This document shows, one piece after another, positions 8,533-17,298 of a stretch of DNA of 64,000 nt. A program made the translations under genes and the position numbers. Numbering within the stretch: the first letter of the stretch is position 1; every line of letters begins with the position of its first letter. Source of the stretch: JBQTIU01 sp052387815 (GTDB lineage Bacteria > Pseudomonadota > Alphaproteobacteria > CACIAM-22H2); NCBI GenBank assembly GCA_052387815.1, contig JBQTIU010000022.1, positions 127,888 to 191,887 of the forward strand. Reading direction: 5' to 3'. Under the pieces are notes generated by a model, which saw only the letters and a list, made by a program, of their open reading frames with translations, did not search any database and was not told where the DNA came from.

Positions 8533-9547
8533 ATGTCGGACACCGCGATCTACGAGCCGGGCGACGTCCCCCTTCAGTCGGGCCGCAAGCTGCGCGGGGC
8601 AAAGCTTGCCTACAAGACTTTCGGGACGCTCAACTCCGAGCGCACGAACGCGGTCATCGTCCCGACCTTTTATGCCGGGCAGCACACCGACAACGAATGG
8701 CTGATCGGGCCCGGGAACGCGCTCGATCCCGGAACGTATTTCATCATCGTGCCGAACATGTTCGGCAACGGGGTGTCGTCCTCGCCGAGCAACACGCCGC
8801 CGCCCAACGATCGGGCGCGGTTCCCGAACGTGACCATCTACGACAATGTGCGCATGCAGCACCGCCTGGTCACCGAGAAATTCGGGATCAGGCCGATCGC
8901 GCTGGTGGTCGGTTTCTCGATGGCTGGGCAGCAGGCCAACCAGTGGGCCGCCCTCTATCCGGACATGGTGGAGCGCATCCTGCCGTTCTGCGGCTCGGCC
9001 AAGTGCTCGCCGCACAATTATGTCTTCCTCGACGGCGTGAAGGCAGCGCTTACCACCGACGCGGCGTGGGCGGGGGGGCTGGTACAAGGAGCCGCCGGAA
9101 AAGGGCATCCGGGCGCTCGGGCGGGTATGGGCCGGGTGGGGCTGCTCGCAGGCCTTCTATCGCGAGGGCCTCTACCGCGAGCTGGGGTTCGCCTCGGTCG
9201 AGGATTTCGTCATCGGCTTCTGGGAGGCGAACTTCCTGGCCTTCGACGCCAATGACCTCTTGGCCATGCTGTGGACATGGCAGAACTGCGACATCAGCGC
9301 CAACGCGATCTATCACGGCGACTTCGCGGCGGCGCTCGGCTCCATCACGGCGAAGGCGATCGTCATGCCGGGCGCGAGCGATCTCTATTTCCCGCCCGCG
9401 GACAACGCGGATCAGGTCACGAAGATGAGACACGCCGAATTGCGGCCGATCCCATCGAAGTGGGGGCATATCGCCGGCGCGCCGAACCTCAACCCCGTCG
9501 ATGGAACCTTCATCAAGAACGCAATCAAGGAATTGCTGGCCCGCTAG
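8533..9547 (+). pseudogene. MetX-like alpha/beta hydrolase, interrupted by a +1 frameshift
   Basis: The first part (from the ATG at 8533, ribosome-binding site GGGGGAA) reads well to 'TTDAAWAGG', then turns to nonsense that stops at 9255. Removing one G from the seven-G run at 9072-9078 restores a continuous frame to the stop at 9547 (about 337 residues). The joined protein has the homoserine O-acetyltransferase-like alpha/beta hydrolase fold: nucleophile in 'GFSMAGQQ', acid in 'GASDLYFPP' and base in 'SKWGHIAG'. It is probably an acyltransferase or hydrolase acting with the formamidase-family enzyme just downstream rather than in methionine synthesis. The break may be a sequencing error, a real mutation or a slippage site. 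Confidence 0.8.
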
Positions 9548-9585
9548 GCTGGGCCTCGGGCGGAGTGCACAGGGAGGATCGGGAG

Positions 9586-10527
9586 ATGAATACAGGGAAC
9601 CGCACGCTTGACCGCGGCCAGGTCATTGGCAAGGGCACCCTCAAATACGCGCTGGCGGCGACCGATGCGCTGATGGCCGAAGTCGAGCCGGGGGAAATCT
9701 TCGAGGTCGAGACCGAGCTCAATATCGGCGGACACCTGATCACCTCGCTCGACGACAAGCTCACCGCCAAGGATGTCACCTTGCCGTTCCTCAACCCGGC
9801 GACGGGGCCGATCCGGGTCAAGGGCGCGAAGCCCGGCGACATGCTGGTGGTCGATGTCATCAATGTCGGCGTCCACGGGCTCGGCTACACCGCGCTGTGG
9901 CCGGGGATCGGGATTTTCCCCGACTGGGCGCGGCGCCAGGAATTCGGCATCCACAACCGCAACGTGCGGGTCGAGAACGGCATCGTCCATTGGAGCGACA
10001 CGATCAAGATCGAAGCCAAACCCATGATTGGGGTGATCGGGGTTGCGCCGGTCGCCGGCGGGATGCTGACCATCGACAATGGGGTCCATGGCGGCAATCT
10101 CGACATCCAGGAGGTGGCCAACGGCAACCGCGTCATGTTCCCGATTTTCCACGACGACGCCTTTCTCTATTTCGGCGACGTGCATGCCGTCCCGGGCGAC
10201 GCCGAGTGCAACGGCATGGGTGCGATCGAAATCCGCGGCCACCTGCGCGTCCAGGCCTCGCTGTCGCCGGCCCCGCGGCGCCTCGTGTGGCCGCGGATCG
10301 AGACCCCGACCCATATCTGCACGGTGGGTTGCGCGCGCCCGCTCGACGATGCGCTGCGCATCGCCTTCGAGGAGATGGTGTATTGGCTGGAGGACTCCTA
10401 CGGCCTCCCCAGCCCCGAGGCCTATATGCTGCTCGGCCAGATCGCCGAGGCCCGCTGCACCCAGATGGTCAATCCGAAATACACCTATATCTGCAAGGTC
10501 AACAAGCGCTACCTGCCTCGGCGCTGA
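9586..10527 (+). CDS. Acetamidase/formamidase family protein
   Basis: 313 residues from the ATG at 9586, which has an AGGGAGG site; the longer frame upstream is spurious. The family pattern is clear: 'DKLTAKDVTLPFLNPATGPI', 'GAKPGDMLVVDV', 'PMIGVIGVAP', 'GGNLDIQEVANGNRVMFPIF' and 'DVHAVPGDAECNGMG', the last two being the metal-site segments of FmdA/AmdA-like amidohydrolases. Members cleave formamide, acetamide or larger amides in the cytoplasm. It lies 38 bases after the MetX-like gene and 40 before the GlcG-like gene, suggesting one transcript for breakdown of an amide compound. Confidence 0.85.
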   Translation: MNTGNRTLDRGQVIGKGTLKYALAATDALMAEVEPGEIFEVETELNIGGHLITSLDDKLTAKDVTLPFLNPATGPIRVKGAKPGDMLVVDVINVGVHGLGYTALWPGIGIFPDWARRQEFGIHNRNVRVENGIVHWSDTIKIEAKPMIGVIGVAPVAGGMLTIDNGVHGGNLDIQEVANGNRVMFPIFHDDAFLYFGDVHAVPGDAECNGMGAIEIRGHLRVQASLSPAPRRLVWPRIETPTHICTVGCARPLDDALRIAFEEMVYWLEDSYGLPSPEAYMLLGQIAEARCTQMVNPKYTYICKVNKRYLPRR

Positions 10528-10567
10528 GGCTTGGAAACCGGGGCTCGAAAAAGATCGCGAGAGATCG

Positions 10568-10987
10568 ATGCCCATAACCGCTTCGGCCTTGAAACTGACC
10601 TATGAAGGCGCGGCCAAGATCCTGGCAGCGGCGGCGGCAAAGGCCGAGCAAATGCAGGCGCCCCAGTGCATCGCCGTGACCGACGCCGGCGGCTCCCTTT
10701 TGGCCTTCGGCCGCACCGACGGTGCCGCCTTCATCGCCAGCGAACCCGCCGTGCGCAAGGCCGCGACGGCGGCCTCGCGCGGCGAGCCTTCGGGGCGGTT
10801 GCCGAAGGAGTACGAGATGAATGTCGGCTTCGCCACCGACGGCCGGTTCCCCAACCTCGCGGGCGGCCTGCCGATCGTCATCGACGGACACGTGGTCGGC
10901 GGCATCGGCGTGAGCTCCGGCTCCGCCGAGCAGGACCTCGACGTCGCCCGCGCCGGGCTGGCCGCGATCGGTGCCAAGCCGTATTGA
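10568..10987 (+). CDS. GlcG/HbpS family protein
   Basis: 139 residues from the ATG at 10568. The profile is that of the GlcG/HbpS (DUF336) family: N-terminal helix with 'AAKILAAAAAKAEQM', 'CIAVTDAGGSLLAFGRTDGA', 'ASEPAVRKAATAA', and a C-terminal 'GGLPIVIDGHVVGGIGVSSG' and 'EQDLDVARAGLAA'. HbpS binds haem and GlcG is encoded with glycolate oxidase, but most members found beside catabolic operons have no proven role. No signal peptide. It is the third gene of the MetX-like/formamidase unit and converges with the gene at 11024. Confidence 0.85.
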   Translation: MPITASALKLTYEGAAKILAAAAAKAEQMQAPQCIAVTDAGGSLLAFGRTDGAAFIASEPAVRKAATAASRGEPSGRLPKEYEMNVGFATDGRFPNLAGGLPIVIDGHVVGGIGVSSGSAEQDLDVARAGLAAIGAKPY

Positions 10988-11023
10988 AGGGCCGGCTCAC
11001 GCCCGTCCCACACGCGGGGCGGA

Positions 11024-11644
11024 TCAGCCGCCCGGCGGACGGACCCAGGTCTCGGAGAAGTACAGGAACGCGGTGGTGGTCTTGAGGCCGGCCTGCTCGC
11101 GCGCCACCGGCCGCCCCTTGAGGGTCCGCCCGTTGACCACCACCTGGGCCCGGCGCGATTCCACGAGCACGCTGTACATTTCATGCTCGTGCGTGCCGGA
11201 ATTCTCGACCGGCATTTTCATCGCCGTCGGCCGGCCGAGCTCCTCCCAGACGAGCGCGATGTCGAAGGTCGGGCTCTTTACGCGCTCGACATAGCGCGTG
11301 CGCGCGTCGCCCTCGAACCCCACGTCAGCGAGCGGCTCGTAGGCGAGTGCCTTGAAGCCCGCCGAGTCCCGAAAGGGGCCGAACTTGGCGACGAAATCGT
11401 TGATCAGGAAGCGGGCGAGCGCCATGTTGTCGGCGATGCAGACATTGCACGCCTCGGAGACCTTTTTCGCCTGGCCCGGCTCCTCGAGCACGACCATCGC
11501 GTGGCCGCGCCCGTGAACCGAGGTGACGATGCGGAAGAACAGTGCCAGCGTGGTCCACGGGCCGTCCTCGCGCTCCTTCAAGAACATGCCGGGGTTCCCG
11601 CCCGACCATTCGACCCGGCCGGGGTTGAGCGGCTGAGCAGGCAT
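11024..11644 (-). CDS. Hypothetical protein of unknown family (206 aa)
   Basis: Starts at the ATG at 11644 after GGGACGAAAG. It is soluble, with no signal peptide or membrane segment. A notable stretch is 'ACNVCIADNMALARFLINDFV' (a C-x-x-C pair followed by a helix), then 'EPLADVGFEGDARTRYVERV', 'NSGTHEHEMYSVLVESRRAQVVVNG' and a C-terminal 'TAFLYFSETWVRPPGG'. The mixed sheet in the second half could be a beta-barrel ligand-binding domain. It follows the ABC-importer genes on the same strand, 110 bases beyond the binding-protein gene and separated from it by a hairpin, so it probably shares their substrate context. I do not recognise the family. Confidence 0.6.
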   Translation of the reverse strand: MPAQPLNPGRVEWSGGNPGMFLKEREDGPWTTLALFFRIVTSVHGRGHAMVVLEEPGQAKKVSEACNVCIADNMALARFLINDFVAKFGPFRDSAGFKALAYEPLADVGFEGDARTRYVERVKSPTFDIALVWEELGRPTAMKMPVENSGTHEHEMYSVLVESRRAQVVVNGRTLKGRPVAREQAGLKTTTAFLYFSETWVRPPGG

Positions 11645-11709
11645 CTTTCGTCCCTAGCTAGCGGCCACCGAAGGCAGCACGATCTTAACTCCTCGGCTGT
11701 CCAAGAAGT

Positions 11710-11737
11710 CCAGGCGGGCGTGCTCCCGCCCGCCTGG
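11710..11737 (-). terminator. GC-rich hairpin between the binding-protein gene and the 206-aa gene
   Basis: A perfect 10-bp stem (CCAGGCGGGC / GCCCGCCTGG) with an 8-nt loop, 18 bases downstream of the binding-protein stop. No T-run follows in the minus direction, so it may stabilise mRNA or attenuate rather than end transcription. Confidence 0.45.
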
Positions 11738-11754
11738 CTTTGCTTGCGGGCCGC

Positions 11755-12840
11755 TCAGCGCGTGACCGTGCGGCTCCACAGCTCGTTCCACTTGCTCAAG
11801 TTGACCTTCTCGAAATCGAGTCGCGCCATGTTTTTGAGCTGCTCGGGCTCGAGCATCAGGAAGTCCTTGACCACAGGCGTCGTCCCCAACCGCTTCTGGG
11901 TCTCGCGGTTGACCGCGATCGTGCCGTTGTTGAGCGACATTTGGTACTGCGCTTCCTCGGCGAGATAAGCGTTCAAGAAGAACTCCGCGGCCGCCTGGTG
12001 CTTGGTGTTGCGGACCACGCCGATGAAGCCCTCCTTGATCATGCCGCGCTTGGTCCCGTAGATCGGATGGCTGTTCGCCGCCGGCACGCCCGCATAGACC
12101 GCGCGCACGCCCCAGCCGGCGTGGATGACCGCCGCCCAGACGTCGCCCGACTTGAGCTGGGTCACCACCTCGCCTCCCGCCTTCCAGAACCGAAGCGTGT
12201 TGATCTCCTTGATGAGCTTGAGGCCCGGCTCGATGTTGTCCTCGTTACCGCCGGCGGCGAATGCGAAGGCGGCCACGCCCTCGATGCCCCCGCCCGAGCT
12301 GATGTCGGGGATGGAGACCTTTCCGGCCAGCTTCGGGTTCTTGAGGTCCTGCAGCCGCTCGGGCTTGGGAATCCCGAGTTCCTTGAATTTCTCGACGTTG
12401 TAGACGATGCTTTCCTGGGTGATCCAGCTCGCGACCATCATGTCGTTGTACTGGTGCTTGTCCAGGTACTTGATGTTCGGGATGTTCTTGAGGTCGATCG
12501 GGGCGAGCACCTTGGCGCCCAGAGCTTCGGGCACGATCGAGGCCGACATTTCATAGACGTCGAACGGCACGTCCCGGCCGCGCGCCACCAAGAGCTTGGC
12601 CAGGTTGTCCTGCGGACTGCCGATCACGTACTCGACCTTGCCGCCGAGCTTCTCGATTTCGTTGCCGACAAAGTCGCGTACGGAATCGCGCCACGCCCCG
12701 CCGTAGGTCGCGACCCTCAAGGTGACGCCCGCGAACCTCTTGTCCTGGGCCGCCGCTTCCCGCTCGGCCGCCACGAGCGTGAGCGCCAGGCCCGCCGCTA
12801 CGGCGAGCCCGAGTGTCTTGTTGAACAGTCCCTGTTTCAT
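11755..12840 (-). CDS. ABC transporter substrate-binding protein, polyamine (PotD) type
   Basis: 361 residues. Residues 1-31 are a Sec signal peptide (MKQGLFNKTLGL... cleavage near AAAQ-DKR). The mature part has the class D binding-protein layout: 'LRVATYGGAWRDSV', 'PFDVYEMSAS', 'ESIVYNVEKFKELG', 'GKVSIPDISSGGG' and 'LKSGDVWAAVIHAGWG'. This is the family of spermidine/putrescine and related small-molecule importers; the ligand cannot be read from sequence. The ribosome-binding site is CAGGAG. It follows the two permease genes on the minus strand; no cognate ATPase is encoded nearby. Confidence 0.85.
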   Translation of the reverse strand: MKQGLFNKTLGLAVAAGLALTLVAAEREAAAQDKRFAGVTLRVATYGGAWRDSVRDFVGNEIEKLGGKVEYVIGSPQDNLAKLLVARGRDVPFDVYEMSASIVPEALGAKVLAPIDLKNIPNIKYLDKHQYNDMMVASWITQESIVYNVEKFKELGIPKPERLQDLKNPKLAGKVSIPDISSGGGIEGVAAFAFAAGGNEDNIEPGLKLIKEINTLRFWKAGGEVVTQLKSGDVWAAVIHAGWGVRAVYAGVPAANSHPIYGTKRGMIKEGFIGVVRNTKHQAAAEFFLNAYLAEEAQYQMSLNNGTIAVNRETQKRLGTTPVVKDFLMLEPEQLKNMARLDFEKVNLSKWNELWSRTVTR

Positions 12841-12883
12841 CGCCGTGTCTCCTGTCTTCGGGTTGGTGTTCGAAAGGCTCGTC

Positions 12884-13822
12884 TCATCGGCCGCCGCTCG
12901 ACCTCAGAAGGTTCTCGAGCCCGATGATGCGCTGGACGACCAGCAGCATGAACAAGCAGAACGTCATCACGACCGTGGCCGAGGCCAGCGCGCTGGGGTT
13001 GAAGTCGCCCTCCATCGAATAGAACAGTTCGACCGGATACGTGGCCATGCCCGAACCGCCAAGGAACATGGAGACCGGCACGTCGCCGAACGAGACCATG
13101 AACCCGTAAAGGGCGCCGGCATAAACGCCGGGCATGATCACCGGCAGCGTCACGCGGCGGAACGTGCGCCAGCGGCTGGCGCCGAGGCTCAAGGCCGCCT
13201 CCTCCAGGTTCTTGTTGAACCGCTGCAGGATCGCGCCGATGGTGCCGACCACGAAGGGCGTGGCGAGGAAGACGTGGGCGATCAGCATGCCGGCATAGCT
13301 CGCTTGCAGGCTCACGTCGACCCAGTCCCCGACGCTGTAATAGAGCTGCAGGAACGCGATGCCGGTCACCACGGCCGGGATCTGCATCGGCGCGCGGAAC
13401 AGCGCCGCAACCAGCGTCTTGCCGGGAAAGCGACCGCGCACGAGGCCGAACGCCGCCGGCACCCCGAGCACGCAGGCCAGCAAGGCTGCGCCGAAGGCGA
13501 GCGCGAGGCTCAAGGACAGCGCCTTGAACTGGGCGGCCGGGATGATCCGGTACCAGTCGAGGGTCAGGTTCTCGGGCGGGAAGCGGACATAGGAATGGGC
13601 GATGTAGAATTGCGTGCCCTGTCCCACGTCCACCCTATCGGGGCCGCTGAACGAGGCGCCGGCGACGACGATCAGGGGGGCGAGCATGAACAGGAGCACG
13701 AACCCGAACCAAAGGAGCGTGATCACCGGCCCGACCGCGACATAGCGGCGCACGAGCCTGAGGGCCGGCGCCCGCGCCAGGCGCCCGGCGTGGCCCGAGG
13801 CAAGGGTGCGCGCTGTGCTCAT
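12884..13822 (-). CDS. ABC transporter permease (PotC-like)
   Basis: 312 residues with six predicted membrane helices. The cytoplasmic EAA loop that docks on the ATPase is clear: 'LEEAALSLGASRWRTFRRVTLP' near residues 205-226. The order of two permeases followed by a periplasmic binding protein fits a PotBC-type importer. Its start overlaps the stop of the preceding permease gene by four bases (ATGA), showing translational coupling. Confidence 0.85.
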   Translation of the reverse strand: MSTARTLASGHAGRLARAPALRLVRRYVAVGPVITLLWFGFVLLFMLAPLIVVAGASFSGPDRVDVGQGTQFYIAHSYVRFPPENLTLDWYRIIPAAQFKALSLSLALAFGAALLACVLGVPAAFGLVRGRFPGKTLVAALFRAPMQIPAVVTGIAFLQLYYSVGDWVDVSLQASYAGMLIAHVFLATPFVVGTIGAILQRFNKNLEEAALSLGASRWRTFRRVTLPVIMPGVYAGALYGFMVSFGDVPVSMFLGGSGMATYPVELFYSMEGDFNPSALASATVVMTFCLFMLLVVQRIIGLENLLRSSGGR

Positions 13823-14673
13823 GCGACCAACAACCGCGCGGCGCGGAACCGCTTGAGGACGAGAACGGAGGCGAGATTGATCAGCAGCACCGAGACGAGA
13901 AGGACCACCGCCAGCGTCGCGCCCATGGCGTACTTCACTTCCATGAGGACCGTGCGCTGGATGAGGACGGGCAGCGTCAGCACGCGGCCTCCGCCCAGGA
14001 GCGCCGCCGAGGTGAACGCCCCCATGCAGAGATTGAAGACCATCAGGAACCCGACGGTGATGCCGGGCAGGCTTAAGGGCAGGACGATGCGCCGGAAGAC
14101 ATGCAGGCGACTCGCGCCGTGGATCTGGGCCGCCTCCTCGAGCGAGCGCGGAATGGTCTGCACCACGCCGTACATCAAGAGCACCCCCAACCCGAGCGTG
14201 AAATACATCAGCCCCATGACGATGCCGCCCTGGGTGCCGATCGGGGTGATCGGCTGGGCAACGACGCCGAGCCAGACCAAGAAGCGATTGAGGGGCCCGT
14301 TGGCCTGGAAGATGACGATGATGCCGAAAATCTTGATGACGATGGTGATGAACGAGGACAGGACGACGGTCGCGAGAATGACCAGCGACCAGCGCGAACG
14401 CATGCGCGCCAGCACGTAGGCGACCGGAAATCCCATGACGATGGTGAACAGCGCCGCCAGCCCCGACACCATGACCGTGATCCTGAGGATGTAAAGGTAG
14501 AACGAGTCCGAGAAGACGCGGAGGTAATTGGCCATCGTCGGATCATCCCCCAGCCGGCCGAACCCGCGATCGACGAAAAAGCTCCCCTGCACGAAGACGT
14601 ACTGCGAGAGGCTGAGAAGCGAGAAGCTGATCACGAAGGGGACGAACAGCACGAGGCCCCAGCGTGCCTTCAT
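13819..14673 (-). CDS. ABC transporter permease (PotB-like)
   Basis: 284 residues from the ATG at 14673, which has a very strong AGGAGGGGG site; the 22-residue upstream extension is not credible. Six hydrophobic segments are visible, and the EAA loop 'LEEAAQIHGASRLHVFRRIVLP' lies about two thirds along. It heads the minus-strand unit of two permeases, the binding protein and probably the 206-aa gene. The divergent Rieske oxygenase gene starts 170 bases away, so both may share a control region and the importer may bring in its substrate. Confidence 0.85.
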   Translation of the reverse strand: MKARWGLVLFVPFVISFSLLSLSQYVFVQGSFFVDRGFGRLGDDPTMANYLRVFSDSFYLYILRITVMVSGLAALFTIVMGFPVAYVLARMRSRWSLVILATVVLSSFITIVIKIFGIIVIFQANGPLNRFLVWLGVVAQPITPIGTQGGIVMGLMYFTLGLGVLLMYGVVQTIPRSLEEAAQIHGASRLHVFRRIVLPLSLPGITVGFLMVFNLCMGAFTSAALLGGGRVLTLPVLIQRTVLMEVKYAMGATLAVVLLVSVLLINLASVLVLKRFRAARLLVA

Positions 14674-14842
14674 GACGACTTCCCCCTCCTTGGTCCTCGA
14701 GATTGACCCTCGCCGCGGCCGGTGAGAACGATGTTGCATATCTTGCCATGAATGCTACTTTCTTGTCAGTAAAAATCGTCGTCGTCGGGTGCGGCCGCCG
14801 GCGCGCGCCGTGCCGCGACGTCCGGTGGTTGGGGGAGCGGGC

Positions 14843-16201
14843 ATGACCTATGTACGGTCCGAACATTTGCCGAACGGAATTTACCGGGGCCACGAGAAAT
14901 CGAGGCGGGCGCCGGCGGACCCGCAACTGACCCAGGTCGGCCCGGGGACCCCTTGCGGCGAATATATGCGCCGCTTCTGGCAGCCGGTTGCCATGACCCA
15001 GGAAGTGACCGATCTGCCGCTGCGCATCCGCATCCTGGGCGAAGACCTCGTCCTGTTCCGCGACAAGTCCGGCCGCTACGGCCTTTTGCACCTCCATTGC
15101 AGCCACCGCAACACCTCGCTGGAATTCGGGGTCGTCGAAGAGCGCGGCATCCGCTGCTGCTACCACGGCTGGCACTACGATATCGACGGCCGCATCCTCG
15201 ACACGCCGGGCGAGCCGGCCGGAAGCCCGATCAAGGACCGGCTGTGGCACGGCGCCTATCCGGTGATCGAGTACAAGGGGCTGATCTTCGCCTATATGGG
15301 CCCGCGGGCGGAGATGCCGGAATTTCCGGCCTACGACATCACGGAACTCCTCGGGGTCGAGCTCGTCCCCTACTCGATCACCTATCCCTGCAACTGGCTG
15401 CAGATCTGCGAAAACACCATGGACGCCTACCACACGGTGTTCCTGCATGCCCGGGTGACCGACATCCATTTCGGGTCGACTTGGGGGATAATGCCGTTGA
15501 TCGAATTTCACGAGCTGCCCCACAAGGTGTACGCGACGCTGGCTTACCGCGTCGACGACATGATCTGGGTGCACTCGCAGGAAACTGTGTTCCCTTCGTT
15601 CAGCCAGGTCGGGGCCTGGTGGGAGGAAGGCAGGGACGAGAAGTATTTCAAGCGCGCCAGCATCACCAAATGGACGGTGCCCCACGATGACACGAGCTGC
15701 ATGATCATCGCCTGGCGCAGCTTCGGCGCGGCGATCGATCCCGAGGGCAAGGGGAACCGCGCGCGCTGCGGCAAGCAGATGGTCGATTTCGACGGCCAGA
15801 CCGGGGTCGAGCCTTACGCGCAGCGCCAGCGCCGACCCAACGACTACGAGGCCCAGGTGTCGGTCGGCCCCATCGCCCGCTACGCTTGCGAAAATCTCGG
15901 GCGGACCGATGTCGGGGTCCAAATGCTGCGGCGCGGCTTGCGGCGGGGCATCGAGGCCGTGCAGCGGAGCGAGCGGCTTGCGCGCACGCCGCGCAACGGC
16001 ACGGAGTGGCCGACCCATGTGCAGGACACCGTCCTGCCGATCCCGCCCCGCGCGGGCGCGGATGACGAAACCTTGCTGCGCGCGGTGACCAAGGCGGTTA
16101 TGGATGTGGTATTCGCTGGCGACGCCTATACGGGCGCCGAGCGGGTCGCCACCATCGAAGCCAATCTCCTAAAGATCAAGGAGGACGAGCGGTTCGCCTG
16201 A
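14843..16201 (+). CDS. Rieske [2Fe-2S] ring-hydroxylating oxygenase, alpha subunit (first paralogue)
   Basis: 452 residues from the ATG at 14843 (GGGGGAG site). Rieske ligands are Cys86, His88, Cys105 and His108 ('CSH' and 'CCYHGW'). The mononuclear iron site follows in 'ENTMDAYHTVFLH' with Asp194, His197 and His202. The length and the C-terminal arrangement match single-component-type alpha subunits such as phthalate or phenoxybenzoate dioxygenases and O-demethylases. These need a separate reductase, which is not in the window. It lies 67 bases before the hydroxyacid dehydrogenase gene on the same strand. The substrate is not predictable. Confidence 0.85.
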   Translation: MTYVRSEHLPNGIYRGHEKSRRAPADPQLTQVGPGTPCGEYMRRFWQPVAMTQEVTDLPLRIRILGEDLVLFRDKSGRYGLLHLHCSHRNTSLEFGVVEERGIRCCYHGWHYDIDGRILDTPGEPAGSPIKDRLWHGAYPVIEYKGLIFAYMGPRAEMPEFPAYDITELLGVELVPYSITYPCNWLQICENTMDAYHTVFLHARVTDIHFGSTWGIMPLIEFHELPHKVYATLAYRVDDMIWVHSQETVFPSFSQVGAWWEEGRDEKYFKRASITKWTVPHDDTSCMIIAWRSFGAAIDPEGKGNRARCGKQMVDFDGQTGVEPYAQRQRRPNDYEAQVSVGPIARYACENLGRTDVGVQMLRRGLRRGIEAVQRSERLARTPRNGTEWPTHVQDTVLPIPPRAGADDETLLRAVTKAVMDVVFAGDAYTGAERVATIEANLLKIKEDERFA

Positions 16202-16268
16202 GCGCGATAAAAGACCCCCGCGTGCGCGCCGGCGGCGCCGGGATGGCGGGTCGGGCCAACCAGGCGCC

Positions 16269-17291
16269 ATGACGAGCGCCCGCCATCCGAGCCCGCAAAG
16301 CGGGACGCACCCGGCGCGCCGCCCGGCCCTCAAGATCGCCGTCATGATGTATCGCGGCCATGACGCGATCGCGCGCTTGGCCGACCGCTTTGCCGACGTC
16401 TCGTTCGTCGCCATCGAGGGCACCGATGCGTTCCGGCGCGAGATCGTCGATGCGGACGCGCTGATCATCTTCGGGCAGTACTACGATGCCGAGATCGCCG
16501 AAGCGATCGGGCTTACGGCCCGCTCCTTGCGGTGGATCCAGTTCGCCACGGCGGGGATCGACGCGGTCCTCCGCCATGGCGCGCCGCCGGGGATCGCGGT
16601 GACGAACGCCGGCGCCGCCTGGGCGCCGACCGTGGCGGAGCACGCCTTTGCGCTGCTGATCGGGCTCGCCCGTCGGCTCCATGAGCTCGAGCGCGACCGC
16701 GGCCGCGCCGCCTGGCGCCGCGGGCCGCTGGCGGACTGCCTTGCGACGCTCGAAGGCGCGCGGCTTCTCGTCGTCGGCTTCGGGGCGGTCGGCCGCGAGG
16801 TGGGGCGCCGCGCGCGGGCCTTCGACATGACGGTGACGGGGGTGGCGCGGCAAGCGCGGCGCGAGCCCTTGGCCGAGCGCGTCGTCGGCGTCGCCGACCT
16901 CGAGGCCGTCCTGCCGGCGGCCGATGCGGTCGTGCTCGCGCTGCCGCTCTCGCGCGACACCGAACGGATGTTCGACGCGCGCCGGCTGGCGCTGATGAAG
17001 TCCTCGGCCTTCCTCGTCAATGTCAGTCGCGGCGGCGTGATCGACGAGGCCGCGCTGGTCGCGGCGCTCATGGCCGGCCGCCTCGCCGGCGCAGGGCTCG
17101 ATGTGTTCATGCGCGAGCCGCTGCCCGCGGATCATCCGCTCTGGCGGCTACCCAATGTCATCCTGTCGCCGCACGTCGCCGGCTACGGCGGGAGCCAAGC
17201 CTTCGCCCGGCTGGCCGCCCTGTTTGCCGCCAACATCGAGCGCTTCCGCTCGGGCGCGCCGCTCCTCAACCGGGTGGAGATCCCGGCCTAA
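16269..17291 (+). CDS. NAD-dependent D-2-hydroxyacid dehydrogenase
   Basis: 340 residues. The NAD fold carries 'LLVVGFGAVGREVGRRA' (G-x-G-x-x-G). The catalytic residues of the family are present: Arg in 'VNVSRGGVIDE', Glu in 'FMREPLPADH', His in 'LSPHVAGYG'. It reduces a 2-keto acid or oxidises a D-2-hydroxy acid such as glyoxylate, hydroxypyruvate or a larger analogue. Placed between two Rieske oxygenase genes, it may process a 2-hydroxy-acid fragment released by them; that link is inference. It converges with the second Rieske gene, with seven bases between the two stops. Confidence 0.88.
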   Translation: MTSARHPSPQSGTHPARRPALKIAVMMYRGHDAIARLADRFADVSFVAIEGTDAFRREIVDADALIIFGQYYDAEIAEAIGLTARSLRWIQFATAGIDAVLRHGAPPGIAVTNAGAAWAPTVAEHAFALLIGLARRLHELERDRGRAAWRRGPLADCLATLEGARLLVVGFGAVGREVGRRARAFDMTVTGVARQARREPLAERVVGVADLEAVLPAADAVVLALPLSRDTERMFDARRLALMKSSAFLVNVSRGGVIDEAALVAALMAGRLAGAGLDVFMREPLPADHPLWRLPNVILSPHVAGYGGSQAFARLAALFAANIERFRSGAPLLNRVEIPA

Positions 17292-17298
17292 GAGCCTG

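Noticed and set aside
9586..10527. Start of the formamidase-family gene at 9271 inside the MetX-like gene
   Set aside because: The extra N-terminal part is an out-of-frame reading of the hydrolase C-terminus; the ATG at 9586 has a good ribosome-binding site and matches the family start.
14674..14842. A divergent sigma-70 promoter pair in the AT-rich gap between the importer and the first Rieske gene
   Set aside because: Near-consensus -35 hexamers (TTGCAT, CTGACA) are present, but I could not find a -10 at acceptable spacing for either direction, so no promoter is claimed.
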